Shown here: one piece after another, positions 19,288 through 27,143 of the stretch
How the letters are laid out: each line of letters opens with the position of its first letter
Numbering within the stretch: position 1 is the stretch's first letter
NCBI RefSeq assembly: GCF_007904085.1
Contig: NZ_CP042326.1
Span: 2,728,001-2,792,000, forward strand
Length of the DNA stretch: 64,000 nucleotides
Origin: Euhalothece natronophila Z-M001
GTDB lineage: Bacteria > Cyanobacteriota > Cyanobacteriia > Cyanobacteriales > Rubidibacteraceae
Direction: 5' to 3'
The notes under the pieces: model-generated
Databases searched by the model: none
What the model was told of the DNA's origin: nothing
The model's input: the letters and a program-made list of their open reading frames with translations, nothing else
Translations under genes and position numbers: made by a program

Positions 19288-19377
19288 CTAAAGTGCTGCC
19301 CCGTTATAGTAGGCTTTAGTATCATCAGAATTAATTAAGACGCGATCGCCCATTAAACTAAATTGCCATTGTTTCAT
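19288..19377 (-). pseudogene. truncated small gene downstream of the kinase (29 codons)
   Basis: ATG at 19377 follows a good GGAGG site 32 bp after the kinase's original stop. It encodes MKQWQFSLMGDRVLINSDDT and stops after 29 codons. The first 16 codons recur at 24339-24419 after the paralogous propeller gene and then diverge, which indicates a real fourth gene of the cluster that was cut by rearrangement. I do not recognise the product. The right end of TnpB element 2 lies 25 bp beyond. Confidence 0.4.
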
Positions 19378-19457
19378 GACCGCCTCCTGTTAATTATTGC
19401 TCAAGCTGTTTACCTCACCGCCCGTAACCGACCATCATTGCTACCAAAATAAACCAC

Positions 19458-21752
19458 TCACTCTGACACGGTTGGGGATGAGCGTACATTATCATCAGTT
19501 TGAAAGTTCCAAAGTTCTTGTTCTGTTTCTACATCTACGGCATAAAGATGATTATCATTGCTCCCAAAATAAACCACTCCCTCTGACACGGTTGGGGATG
19601 AGCGTACCCAACCCTCAGTTGGAAAGTTCCAAATTTCTTCTCCCGTCTCCACATCTACCGCATAAAGGTGATTGTCACGGCTACCAAAATAAATTACTCC
19701 CTCTGCTACTGCTGGCGACGAGCGTCCCAATCCGTCAGTTGGAAGGTTCCAAATTTCTTCTCCCGTCTCCACATCTACCGCATAAAGGTGACCATTATAG
19801 GTAATAAAATTATAGCTCCCAAAATAAACCACTCCCTCTGACACGGTTGGGGATGAGCCTACCGAACCCTCAGTTGGAAAGTTCCAAATTTCTTCTCCCG
19901 TCTCCACATCTACCGCATAAAGGTGATTATCACCGCTACCAAAATAAACTACTCCCTCTGACACTGCTGGCGATGAGCCTACCGAACCCTCAGTTGGAAA
20001 GTTCCAAAGTTCTTGTCCCGTTTCTACATCTACCGCATAAAGGTGATTATCCCAACTCCCAAAATAAACCACTCCCTCTGACACGGCTGGGGATGAGTGT
20101 ACATCATCATCAGTTTGAAAGTTCCAAACCTCTTGTCCCGTTTCTACATCTACGGCATAAAGGCGATTATCATCGCTACCAAAATAAACCACTCCCTCTG
20201 ACACGGCTGGGGATGAGCGTACATCATCATCAGTTTGAAAGTTCCAAACCTCTTGTCCCGTTTCTACATCTACGGCATAAAGGCGATTGTCACGCCTACC
20301 AAAATAAATTACTCCCTCTGCTACTGCTGGCGATGACAATGCAGGTAGCACAGTCCTAGTTTGAAAGTTCCAAATTTCTTGTCCGGTCTCCACATCTACG
20401 GCATAAAGGTGATTATCATCGTTATCAAAATAAACCACTCTCTCTGACACCGCTGGCGATGAGGATACGTCAGCATCAGTAGGAAATTGCCAGAGGACTT
20501 CATTTGTTAATTGTGCTATAGCTATAGTAGTCGTAATAAATAATGCCGATATTGCAGAAATACTAATTATTTTATTTTGTTTTTTATTAGAAACAGGAAG
20601 ATTAGAATTTTGAGCTGTTGTCTTTGATGGTGTTGTTACTGAATTTGCTTTTGATGATGTGGTTGTTGAATTTGGAATTGTCTTAGGCTGAACCTTTGCT
20701 TGATTAACTGGCTGCTGTTGGTTTAACTTATCTTTCCCATAAAAAATATCAACCCCTAATTGTTGACTACGCTGACACCAATAACACTCTCCCCATGGGT
20801 CATGGGAACTAAACACATGAAGCGTTTTTTTAGGACACTCTTTTAACTCCTCTACTGCTTGTTCCAGAACCTTTTTCCATTCCCCTGCACTGGGACGCAA
20901 ACTGGGATTTTGCTGTCCTTCATTAAACGCTCTTAAAAAGCAAGACTTTAAGCTAGGGTGAACCACATCTAAGGGAATGGTTAAATAGCTAGGTTGAATT
21001 AAACTATTCTCGGCATAGGGCCACCATCCTTGTTTCACTAACTCCGTTGGTTGAGGTTGTTCCCCTTGTCCTACCCATTTGCCATGAAATGGAGTATTGC
21101 CAAACAGCAAACAATGAATAATCACTGCTAACCGAAATCGATCCTGTACTTCATCTTGCTGTACTTTAGTAATGTCCTTTCCGATTAATTCCACTGGTGT
21201 ATAATCTTCTGAAGCCACTGGACAACGATGAATTTTTCCCGTATCTGGATCGCGCACCTGAAACGAATCTGTATCAATGATTGAGGGTAAAGCGCGGTTA
21301 TTCACTAAGATATTCTGAGGCTTGATATCTCCTAAAACATAACCGGTGTAATGTAAAGCCTGAATAATCGAAGCTACATTCAAGGCTGTAACATGAAGAA
21401 ACCGCCAATCTACCTCCAATTTGTTCTGCTTTCGTAAACGAGGACTATAAACTTGTAATAATTCTCGCCCTCCTTCAATGGCTGGCATTAAAAAGCCCAC
21501 TGGTTTTTGGTGAGAATCTTCTAACAGAGATAGGGGCCAAGCAAAAGAGATATGATTGCGACTAGCATTGGGATCACGAGGAGGATAGTTCAGCATGACC
21601 TGTAATTTCTCAATCCTTTCCCGTGTGGGATGCTGATAAATTTTGGCAAGATAGCCCGTTTTACTTGTCTTCCAAATTTCGCCCTCCCCCCCTTGAGCAA
21701 GAGCTTTTACTAACTGGATTCTTTCCCCTGTCTTAGTTAGTAAGGTAGTCAT
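19458..21752 (-). CDS. receptor-like Ser/Thr kinase with PQQ-type beta-propeller
   Basis: A 764-residue protein. Residues 1-300 are a divergent protein kinase: Gly-rich ALAQGGEGEIWK, Lys in YLAKIYQ, catalytic GDIKPQNILVNN and metal-binding IDTDSF. A short Cys/His cluster follows (HDPWGECYWCQR), as in kinases of the vWA-PP2C-kinase triad. A linker, one membrane segment near residues 395-415, then eight tandem about 39-residue blades of VSEGVVYFGS...LYAVDVETG complete it. The propeller would lie outside the cytoplasm as a sensor. The ORF ends early: GGA to TGA at 19458-19460 removes the last 15 residues (VVYFGSNDGRLRAVR), which remain readable to a TAA at 19410. It lies 21 bp after the PP2C gene. 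Confidence 0.85.
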   Translation of the reverse strand: MTTLLTKTGERIQLVKALAQGGEGEIWKTSKTGYLAKIYQHPTRERIEKLQVMLNYPPRDPNASRNHISFAWPLSLLEDSHQKPVGFLMPAIEGGRELLQVYSPRLRKQNKLEVDWRFLHVTALNVASIIQALHYTGYVLGDIKPQNILVNNRALPSIIDTDSFQVRDPDTGKIHRCPVASEDYTPVELIGKDITKVQQDEVQDRFRLAVIIHCLLFGNTPFHGKWVGQGEQPQPTELVKQGWWPYAENSLIQPSYLTIPLDVVHPSLKSCFLRAFNEGQQNPSLRPSAGEWKKVLEQAVEELKECPKKTLHVFSSHDPWGECYWCQRSQQLGVDIFYGKDKLNQQQPVNQAKVQPKTIPNSTTTSSKANSVTTPSKTTAQNSNLPVSNKKQNKIISISAISALFITTTIAIAQLTNEVLWQFPTDADVSSSPAVSERVVYFDNDDNHLYAVDVETGQEIWNFQTRTVLPALSSPAVAEGVIYFGRRDNRLYAVDVETGQEVWNFQTDDDVRSSPAVSEGVVYFGSDDNRLYAVDVETGQEVWNFQTDDDVHSSPAVSEGVVYFGSWDNHLYAVDVETGQELWNFPTEGSVGSSPAVSEGVVYFGSGDNHLYAVDVETGEEIWNFPTEGSVGSSPTVSEGVVYFGSYNFITYNGHLYAVDVETGEEIWNLPTDGLGRSSPAVAEGVIYFGSRDNHLYAVDVETGEEIWNFPTEGWVRSSPTVSEGVVYFGSNDNHLYAVDVETEQELWNFQTDDNVRSSPTVSE

Positions 21753-21773
21753 GGCATTAGCTTCAAGAATGGC

Positions 21774-22571
21774 TTAGGAAGTGTTGAGACATAATAATAC
21801 GGTTTTGTCATCGCCAGTACGTTGATTTAGACGCTCAGACTCTAGAAATGTCTGAAGATAGGCTTCTTTTTCTTCTTGGCTCGTTTCTTCCTCTAAGCAC
21901 TCCTCAAGTGGCTGAAAAAACGGCGGAAAAGCCATCCAATCACTAAACCGAATTGCCACTGCTTCTAAGCCATCACTTGCAACACAAATAAATTTTTGAG
22001 GAGGAAGCACTTTAACCTGAAGTTGAGATTCTACATCCTCAGAAGTAACAAAAGTGGTTTCATTGGCAAATTCCCCTTTATCTGGTTTGAATACTAATTC
22101 TGGATTCTGATCCTCTGAACGGACAACAATAAACCCATCTCCAATTTGTATCCCTGCAAACCAAGTTGAGGTGGCAATAACGACTAAAAGCGTACAATTA
22201 AAGTCCTCTGGCTGACAGTCCATGTTTTCTGCTTCCTCAGTCAAAGCCGTTAGCACCTTTTTGCAGAGATCGGTTGCTAATTGCCGTATTACTTGATTTG
22301 GTGGGGGTTTATCAACTTTTTTAGGTTTTTTTGACCATTGAGCAAACCCAGGATCTTTTTGAAATTGTTCCGTTCCAGATAAAAAAGAAAGGGTGGTTTC
22401 TACCGCTAATTTTGCCCCCACATCGGAATGTTTGGCACTTCCTGCTCCATCCGCAACTGCCCCAATCACCACATCATCATAATGGCGATAATTGCTATAA
22501 TCTTGACAAGGAAGACCCTGCTCTTGGTGCTTAGTTCCAATGGCAGAATAATTGATAACTGTCCAACTCAT
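21774..22571 (-). CDS. PP2C-type protein phosphatase
   Basis: A 265-residue Ser/Thr phosphatase of the PP2C_2 type. Metal-binding aspartates are seen in GAVADGAGSAKHSD, IQIGDGFIVV, CVASDGLEAV and TGDDKTVLL. No membrane segment is present. It sits between the vWA gene (9 bp upstream) and the receptor-like kinase (21 bp downstream) on one strand. In this arrangement the phosphatase is expected to reverse the kinase's phosphorylation of shared targets, possibly including the vWA protein (inference). Confidence 0.88.
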   Translation of the reverse strand: MSWTVINYSAIGTKHQEQGLPCQDYSNYRHYDDVVIGAVADGAGSAKHSDVGAKLAVETTLSFLSGTEQFQKDPGFAQWSKKPKKVDKPPPNQVIRQLATDLCKKVLTALTEEAENMDCQPEDFNCTLLVVIATSTWFAGIQIGDGFIVVRSEDQNPELVFKPDKGEFANETTFVTSEDVESQLQVKVLPPQKFICVASDGLEAVAIRFSDWMAFPPFFQPLEECLEEETSQEEKEAYLQTFLESERLNQRTGDDKTVLLCLNTS

Positions 22572-22580
22572 TGTTCCCTA

Positions 22581-23249
22581 TTAAGTATCAATTTGGGCCC
22601 AACCACTAACTGGCGGAAGTTCCACAGCTTCGCCCACTTTTTGACCAGAAACTTGTTTCATGGAGGCACTAAGCCACAGGAACATAGAGCGAAAATCTAA
22701 ACCATTTAACCACACTGGAGGACGATTAGAGGGAGCAATTTGCTTAAGAATTTCCATGTTTGCTCCTTCCACGGCTACCGTAAAGAAAAGCAGTCGTTTT
22801 TCGGTTTCGGCTTGTTTGACTCGATCAGCTGCCATTTGCCAAGGAGAGTCATTATTGGGCGCACCGTCAGTAATTAAGAACACCCAAGGGCGATAATACT
22901 GTACCCCATTCTCTTTATAATTACTTTTACGAGTTTCTAATAAGTCTAAGGCATAGTTAATGGCTTCTCCCATTGGTGTTAAGCCCTCTGCACTGAGATA
23001 GGGAGCTTGCAATTCATCCACGGTTTGGAAATTATTGATCAGTTGTGGAGAACCGCCAAATTTCACCAAAGCTAACTCAACACTTAAGGAGGCTTGTTCA
23101 TCTTTCTGTACATCTTCAAGAAAAGCTGATAATCCTCGGTTTAATTGTTCGATGGGTTGACCCGACATTGAGCCAGATGTATCAAGTAATAAAACCACTG
23201 GACAGCGACTAGAAGGGTTTTCTACAAATTCTGGCATCCCTACAGGCAT
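22581..23249 (-). CDS. TerY-like von Willebrand factor A domain protein
   Basis: A 222-residue single-domain vWA protein with an intact MIDAS: DTSGSMSG near residue 23, a Thr in GLTPMGEAI and Asp in LITDGAPNND. It is the first gene of the vWA-PP2C-kinase cluster. Comparative genomics links such TerY-P triads with metal and stress response systems; no ter genes are visible here. ATG at 23249 has GAGGAG 8 nt upstream. The first 28 codons are duplicated at 25605-25703. It is divergent from a pgk fragment. Confidence 0.85.
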   Translation of the reverse strand: MPVGMPEFVENPSSRCPVVLLLDTSGSMSGQPIEQLNRGLSAFLEDVQKDEQASLSVELALVKFGGSPQLINNFQTVDELQAPYLSAEGLTPMGEAINYALDLLETRKSNYKENGVQYYRPWVFLITDGAPNNDSPWQMAADRVKQAETEKRLLFFTVAVEGANMEILKQIAPSNRPPVWLNGLDFRSMFLWLSASMKQVSGQKVGEAVELPPVSGWAQIDT

Positions 23250-23732
23250 ACGCTTCCACTCCTCAAACCTTTTGAGCTGAATTAACTGCTACTCTAGCAC
23301 AATGTGATTTTCATCTAAGTACAGAACAAACTTCCTGAGAAAACACTTCAACTCCCAACCCACTTAACGGTAAAATCAGCAAGGAAGCAATAAGAAAATT
23401 TCTTTAAAAGACAAATACCTATAGGAGGAAATAACCGTGGCGAAAAAAAACCATTGCCAGCCTAACTGAAAGCGACATTGGTGGTAAGCGCGTCTTAGTT
23501 CGTGCCGATTTTAATGTCCCCATGAATGATAAGGGCGAAATTACCGATGATAACCGCATTCGGGCAGCCCTTCCTACTATCAAAGACTTAATTAGTAAAA
23601 ACGCAAAAGTGATTCTCTGCAGTCACATGGGTCGTCCAAAAGGAGAAGTTAAAGAAAAACTCCGTCTCACCCCTGTTGCTGAACGCTTATCCCAACTTCT
23701 GGAACAAGAAGTAGTTAAATGTGATGATTGCA
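23158..23732. repeat. duplicated segment, copy A (vWA 5' end through pgk 5' end)
   Basis: This segment is nearly identical to 25612-26186, both about 575 bp. It includes the vWA start, the divergent promoter region and the first part of pgk. Identity begins at TGACCCGACATTGAG and ends at GATGATTGCA. A second duplicated block is 19330-19455 against 24370-24490. Together they show an ancient tandem duplication followed by deletion. Confidence 0.85.
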
Positions 23733-23788
23733 GTCGCGATCGCGCCTTTTTTATATTTTCTTTAAGAACAGTCTCTAATATTTATTGA
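23437..23788 (+). pseudogene. pgk: 5' fragment of phosphoglycerate kinase (frameshifted)
   Basis: A near copy of the first 98 codons of pgk, with its own AGGAGG site and GTG start. The A-run after GTGGCG is 8 A here and 7 A in the intact gene, so translation would stop after 10 codons. The pgk frame resumes and runs to about 23732 ([19 protein letters not shown]). It then joins unrelated sequence and stops at 23788. It is the copy A side of the segmental duplication. Confidence 0.9.
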
Positions 23789-23872
23789 TCAGGCTAAAAT
23801 TGAAATTATGAGGTGCAACACAATGTCGCATTAATGACATTTACTGTAAAAAAATTACAAAGGAGATTAGAA

Positions 23873-24298
23873 ATGTCAAAAATTGAAGTAACACAATCTC
23901 ATTACAGTGACCGCATTCTTAACAGACTAAAAAGAGCTTTGGGTCTCTCGGCTATTACCGCGCTAGTTTTAGTCAGCAGCACAGCGGTTGCTTCTGACAC
24001 AATGAGAGTAACGGGACAGCAAGTACGTGGAATTGGTTCCCGCGGCCAGCTCAATGGCGGAAAATTTGAAATTCCTCACGGAAAAACAGGAACCATCAGT
24101 CAAGCCAGCTCTACAGGCAACGGTTTCTGGATATCTAAGACAGACTCTCAGGGGGTTTACCAGTTACTGGAACAATTCCGCCCTCCTTCCTCCCAAGCAG
24201 AGGGGTTAACCCTTTCCTCTGGAAAATACCGGGCTTTACCTAACCTGCAAAGAAACCAAAGAAGCGCAAGGGTCGAACTCACCATAGAGCTGAAATGA
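23873..24298 (+). CDS. small secreted protein of unknown function, 141 aa
   Basis: ATG at 23873 follows AAAGGAG by 8 nt. Residues about 20-42 form a signal peptide (LKRALGLSAITALVLVSSTAVA) with AVA-S as likely cleavage site; I abbreviate nothing else of note there. The mature part, about 100 residues, is rich in Gly, Ser, Gln and Arg with GGKFEIPHGKTGTISQAS and no cysteine. I do not recognise a family. The gene is flanked by the pgk fragment and by the duplicated small gene, so it occupies the junction of the rearranged segment and was probably carried in or exposed by it. Confidence 0.6.
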   Translation: MSKIEVTQSHYSDRILNRLKRALGLSAITALVLVSSTAVASDTMRVTGQQVRGIGSRGQLNGGKFEIPHGKTGTISQASSTGNGFWISKTDSQGVYQLLEQFRPPSSQAEGLTLSSGKYRALPNLQRNQRSARVELTIELK

Positions 24299-24310
24299 GG
24301 TCTGCCTCAT

Positions 24311-24346
24311 TTATAGCTGTTCAGGCTGTTATAGCTGTTCAGGCTG
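24311..24346. repeat. two tandem 18-bp repeats
   Basis: TTATAGCTGTTCAGGCTG occurs twice in tandem just after the secreted-protein gene and next to the start of the duplicated block at 24370. It may mark the recombination junction. Confidence 0.7.
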
Positions 24347-24419
24347 TCGCAGCCACCCGCAGGACTTCGAAATTAATTAAGACGCGATCGCGCATTAAAC
24401 TAAATTGCCATTGTTTCAT
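24339..24419 (-). pseudogene. second truncated copy of the small fourth gene
   Basis: From ATG 24419 the frame gives MKQWQFSLMRDRVLIN, matching 19377 onward, then diverges and stops after 26 codons. The same GGAGG site precedes it. It lies 32 bp after the propeller gene stop, as its partner lies after the kinase's original stop. Confidence 0.45.
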
Positions 24420-24451
24420 GACCGCCTCCTGTTAATTATTGCTCAAGCTGT

Positions 24452-25594
24452 TTACCTCACTGCTCGTAACCGACCATCATCGCTACCAAAATAAACTACT
24501 CCCTCTGATATTGCTGGCGATGACGTTACCTGACCATCATGTTGAAAGTTCCAAAGTTCTTGTCCCGTTTCTACATCTACCGCATAAAGGTAATTATCAC
24601 GACTACCAAAATAAACCACTCCCTCTGATACTGCTGGCGATGACATTACCGCACTCTCAGTGGGAAAGTTCCAAAGTTCTTGTCCCGTCTCTACATCTAC
24701 GGCATAAAGGTGATTATCACCGCTCCCAAAATAAACCACTCCCTCTGATACTGCTGGCGATGAGTCTACCCGATCGCCAGTTTGAAAGTTCCAAAGTTCT
24801 TGTCCCGTTTCCACATCTACCGCATAAAGGTGATTATCAAAACTCCCAAAATAAACCACTCCCTCTGACACTGCTGGGGATGAGAATACAAAATCATCAG
24901 TTTGAAAGTTCCAAAGTTCTTGTTCAGTCTCTATATCTACGGCATAAAGGTGACCATCAAGGCTACCAAAATAAACCACTCCCTCTGACACCGCTGGCGA
25001 TGAGTTTACCGTATTCTCAGTTGGAAAATTCCAAAGTTCTTGTCCCGTCTCTACATCTACCGCATAAAGGTGACTATCAGAGCTACCAAAATAAACCACT
25101 CCCTCTGACACCGCTGGCGATGAGACTATCTTCCACCCAGTTGGAAAATTCCAAAGTTCTTGCCCGGTCTCCGCATCTACGGCATAAAGGTGATTATCAC
25201 CGCTACCAAAATAAACCACTCCCTCTGATACTGCTGGCGATGAGTCTACCCGATAGCCAGTTGGAAAATTCCAAAGTTCTTGTCCCGTCTCCACATCTAC
25301 CGCATAAAGGTAATTATCAAGGCTACCAAAATAAACGACTCCCTCTGATACTGTTGGCGATGAGAATACCAAAGCATTAGTGGGAAATTGCCAGAGTAGT
25401 TCGTTAAGTTCAGTGGGCCCTCCCCCTGGATATTCTCCTGTGCGTTGTAAGTTTCCTCTAAACATTGCGGTATTGGAGTCATCTCCAGTATTTGTTAATT
25501 CGGTTAACATCTGATAAACCTGATAGCCACCAAAACCGAGAACTAAAACACCTACAATATAAACAATGGGCGGTGGTCCTTTTTTCTTAGACAT
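24452..25594 (-). CDS. membrane-anchored PQQ-type beta-propeller protein
   Basis: A 380-residue protein starting MSKKKGPPPIVYIVGVLVLG: a single N-terminal membrane segment, a short Asn/Thr linker, an AMFRGNLQRTG entry motif and then seven near-identical blades of about 39 residues (VSEGVVYFGS...HLYAVDVETGQELWNF) plus a closing half blade ending GRLRAVR. The propeller would be outside the cytoplasm; no enzymatic domain is attached. Blade DNA is almost identical to the propeller of the receptor-like kinase. Start at 25594 is preferred over an upstream frame that would overlap the vWA fragment. Confidence 0.82.
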   Translation of the reverse strand: MSKKKGPPPIVYIVGVLVLGFGGYQVYQMLTELTNTGDDSNTAMFRGNLQRTGEYPGGGPTELNELLWQFPTNALVFSSPTVSEGVVYFGSLDNYLYAVDVETGQELWNFPTGYRVDSSPAVSEGVVYFGSGDNHLYAVDAETGQELWNFPTGWKIVSSPAVSEGVVYFGSSDSHLYAVDVETGQELWNFPTENTVNSSPAVSEGVVYFGSLDGHLYAVDIETEQELWNFQTDDFVFSSPAVSEGVVYFGSFDNHLYAVDVETGQELWNFQTGDRVDSSPAVSEGVVYFGSGDNHLYAVDVETGQELWNFPTESAVMSSPAVSEGVVYFGSRDNYLYAVDVETGQELWNFQHDGQVTSSPAISEGVVYFGSDDGRLRAVR

Positions 25595-25604
25595 AGTTTT
25601 TAAC

Positions 25605-25703
25605 CTAGTGCTGACCCGACATTGAGCCAGATGTATCAAGTAATAAAACCACTGGACAGCGACTAGAAGGGTTTTCTACAAATTCTGGCATCCCTACAGG
25701 CAT
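25605..25703 (-). pseudogene. 5' fragment of the vWA gene (32 codons)
   Basis: ATG 25703 begins the same MPVGMPEFVENPSSRCPVVL as the intact vWA gene at 23249 and runs through the MIDAS DTSGSMSG, then changes to QH and stops at 25605. It precedes the propeller gene by 10 bp, so it may still be translated as a leader peptide. It marks the point where PP2C, kinase and the rest of the vWA gene were deleted from copy B. Confidence 0.8.
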
Positions 25704-26186
25704 ACGCTTCCGCTCCTCAAATTTTTTTGAGCTTAAATAACTGCTACTCTAGCACAATGTGATTTTAATCTAAGTACAGGACAAACTTCCTGAGAAAACA
25801 CTTCAACTTCCAACCCACTTAACGGTAAAATCAGCAAGGAAGCAATAAGAAAATTTCTTTAAAAGACAAATACCTATAGGAGGAAATAACCGTGGCGAAA
25901 AAAACCATTGCCAGCCTTACCGAAAGCGACGTTAGTGGGAAGCGCGTCTTAGTTCGTGCCGATTTTAATGTCCCGATGAATGATAAGGGCGAAATTACCG
26001 ATGATAACCGCATTCGCGCAGCCCTTCCTACTATCAAAGACTTAATTAGCAAAAACGCAAAAGTGATTCTCTGCAGTCACATGGGTCGTCCAAAAGGAGA
26101 AGTTAAAGAAAAACTCCGTCTCACCCCTGTTGCTGAACGCTTATCCCAACTTCTGGAACAAGAAGTGGTTAAATGTGATGATTGCA
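25612..26186. repeat. duplicated segment, copy B
   Basis: Partner of 23158-23732. It contains the vWA 5' fragment, the shared divergent promoter region and the start of the intact pgk. Confidence 0.85.
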
Positions 26187-27097
26187 TCGGTGACTCGGTT
26201 AAACAACAAGTGGATGGGCTCCAAAATGGTCAAGTTGCGCTTTTAGAAAACCTCCGCTTCTATTCGGAAGAAGAAGCCAACGACCCAGAATTTAGTAAAA
26301 AATTAGCAGCCAATGCTGATGTTTACGTTAATGATGCCTTTGGTACTGCCCACCGCGCCCATGCTTCCACCGAAGGGGTAACCAAACATCTTAGCCCCTG
26401 TGTTGGTGGTTATCTCATTGAAAAAGAACTCGATTACCTTAAAAATGCCGTTGAAAATCCTCAACGCCCCTTTGCTGCCATTATTGGTGGGTCAAAGGTT
26501 TCTAGTAAAATTGGCGTAATTGAAACCTTAATTGAAAAATGCGATAAGCTCATCATCGGCGGTGGCATGATTTTTACCTTCTTTAAAGCCCGAGGCATGA
26601 GTGTCGGTAATTCTCTAGTGGAAAAAGATAAACTCGATTTAGCGAAGTCTCTAGAAGCTAAAGCCAAGGAAAAAGGCGTAGAGATTTTATTCCCCACTGA
26701 TGTTGTCATTGCTGATGACTTTTCAGAAAATGCTAATACTCAAACCGTTACTGTGGAAAACATCCCCAACGGTTGGCTCGGTTTAGATATTGGCCCTAAA
26801 AGTGTGGAAGCATTCAAAGAAGCCCTAGCAGACTGTAAAGGAATTATCTGGAATGGTCCTATGGGTGTGTTTGAAATGGAAGCCTTTGCTAAAGGAACCG
26901 AAGCCATTGCCCAGAGTTTAGCAGAATTAACTGATAATGGGGCAACCACAATTATCGGTGGTGGCGACTCTGTGGCAGCAGTGGAAAAAGTCGGAGTTGC
27001 TGATAAAATGAGCCATATTTCCACCGGTGGCGGGGCAAGTCTTGAACTCTTAGAAGGAAAAGAACTGCCTGGGATTGTTGCCCTCAATGATGTGTAG
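25892..27097 (+). CDS. pgk: phosphoglycerate kinase
   Basis: Interconverts 1,3-bisphosphoglycerate and 3-phosphoglycerate in the Calvin cycle and glycolysis. The 401-residue protein has the N-terminal [12 protein letters not shown] and CSHMGRPKG blocks, [15 protein letters not shown], and the nucleotide-binding [13 protein letters not shown] and [18 protein letters not shown] at the C terminus. The start is GTG with AGGAGG 8 nt upstream. Its 5' 295 bp and promoter are duplicated at 23437. TnpB element 3 is inserted 30 bp after its stop. Confidence 0.96.
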   Translation: MAKKTIASLTESDVSGKRVLVRADFNVPMNDKGEITDDNRIRAALPTIKDLISKNAKVILCSHMGRPKGEVKEKLRLTPVAERLSQLLEQEVVKCDDCIGDSVKQQVDGLQNGQVALLENLRFYSEEEANDPEFSKKLAANADVYVNDAFGTAHRAHASTEGVTKHLSPCVGGYLIEKELDYLKNAVENPQRPFAAIIGGSKVSSKIGVIETLIEKCDKLIIGGGMIFTFFKARGMSVGNSLVEKDKLDLAKSLEAKAKEKGVEILFPTDVVIADDFSENANTQTVTVENIPNGWLGLDIGPKSVEAFKEALADCKGIIWNGPMGVFEMEAFAKGTEAIAQSLAELTDNGATTIIGGGDSVAAVEKVGVADKMSHISTGGGASLELLEGKELPGIVALNDV

Positions 27098-27143
27098 TTA
27101 GCTGGTCTAATAAACCCAACAGTTTGATTGACCTCCTCCCCCG

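Noticed and set aside
19397-20359. Long forward-strand ORFs rich in repeated SSKFLLPSPHLPHKGD segments
   Set aside because: They are the antisense of the tandem propeller blades; the reverse-strand reading gives a recognised domain, so the repeats are shadows.
24439-25380. 313-codon forward ORF with internal repeats
   Set aside because: Same reason: it is antisense to the second propeller gene and has no ribosome site.
19458-25400. Periodic 117-bp repeats as a possible CRISPR-like array
   Set aside because: The period corresponds to protein blades in an open frame with no short identical repeats separated by unique spacers; no cas genes are nearby.
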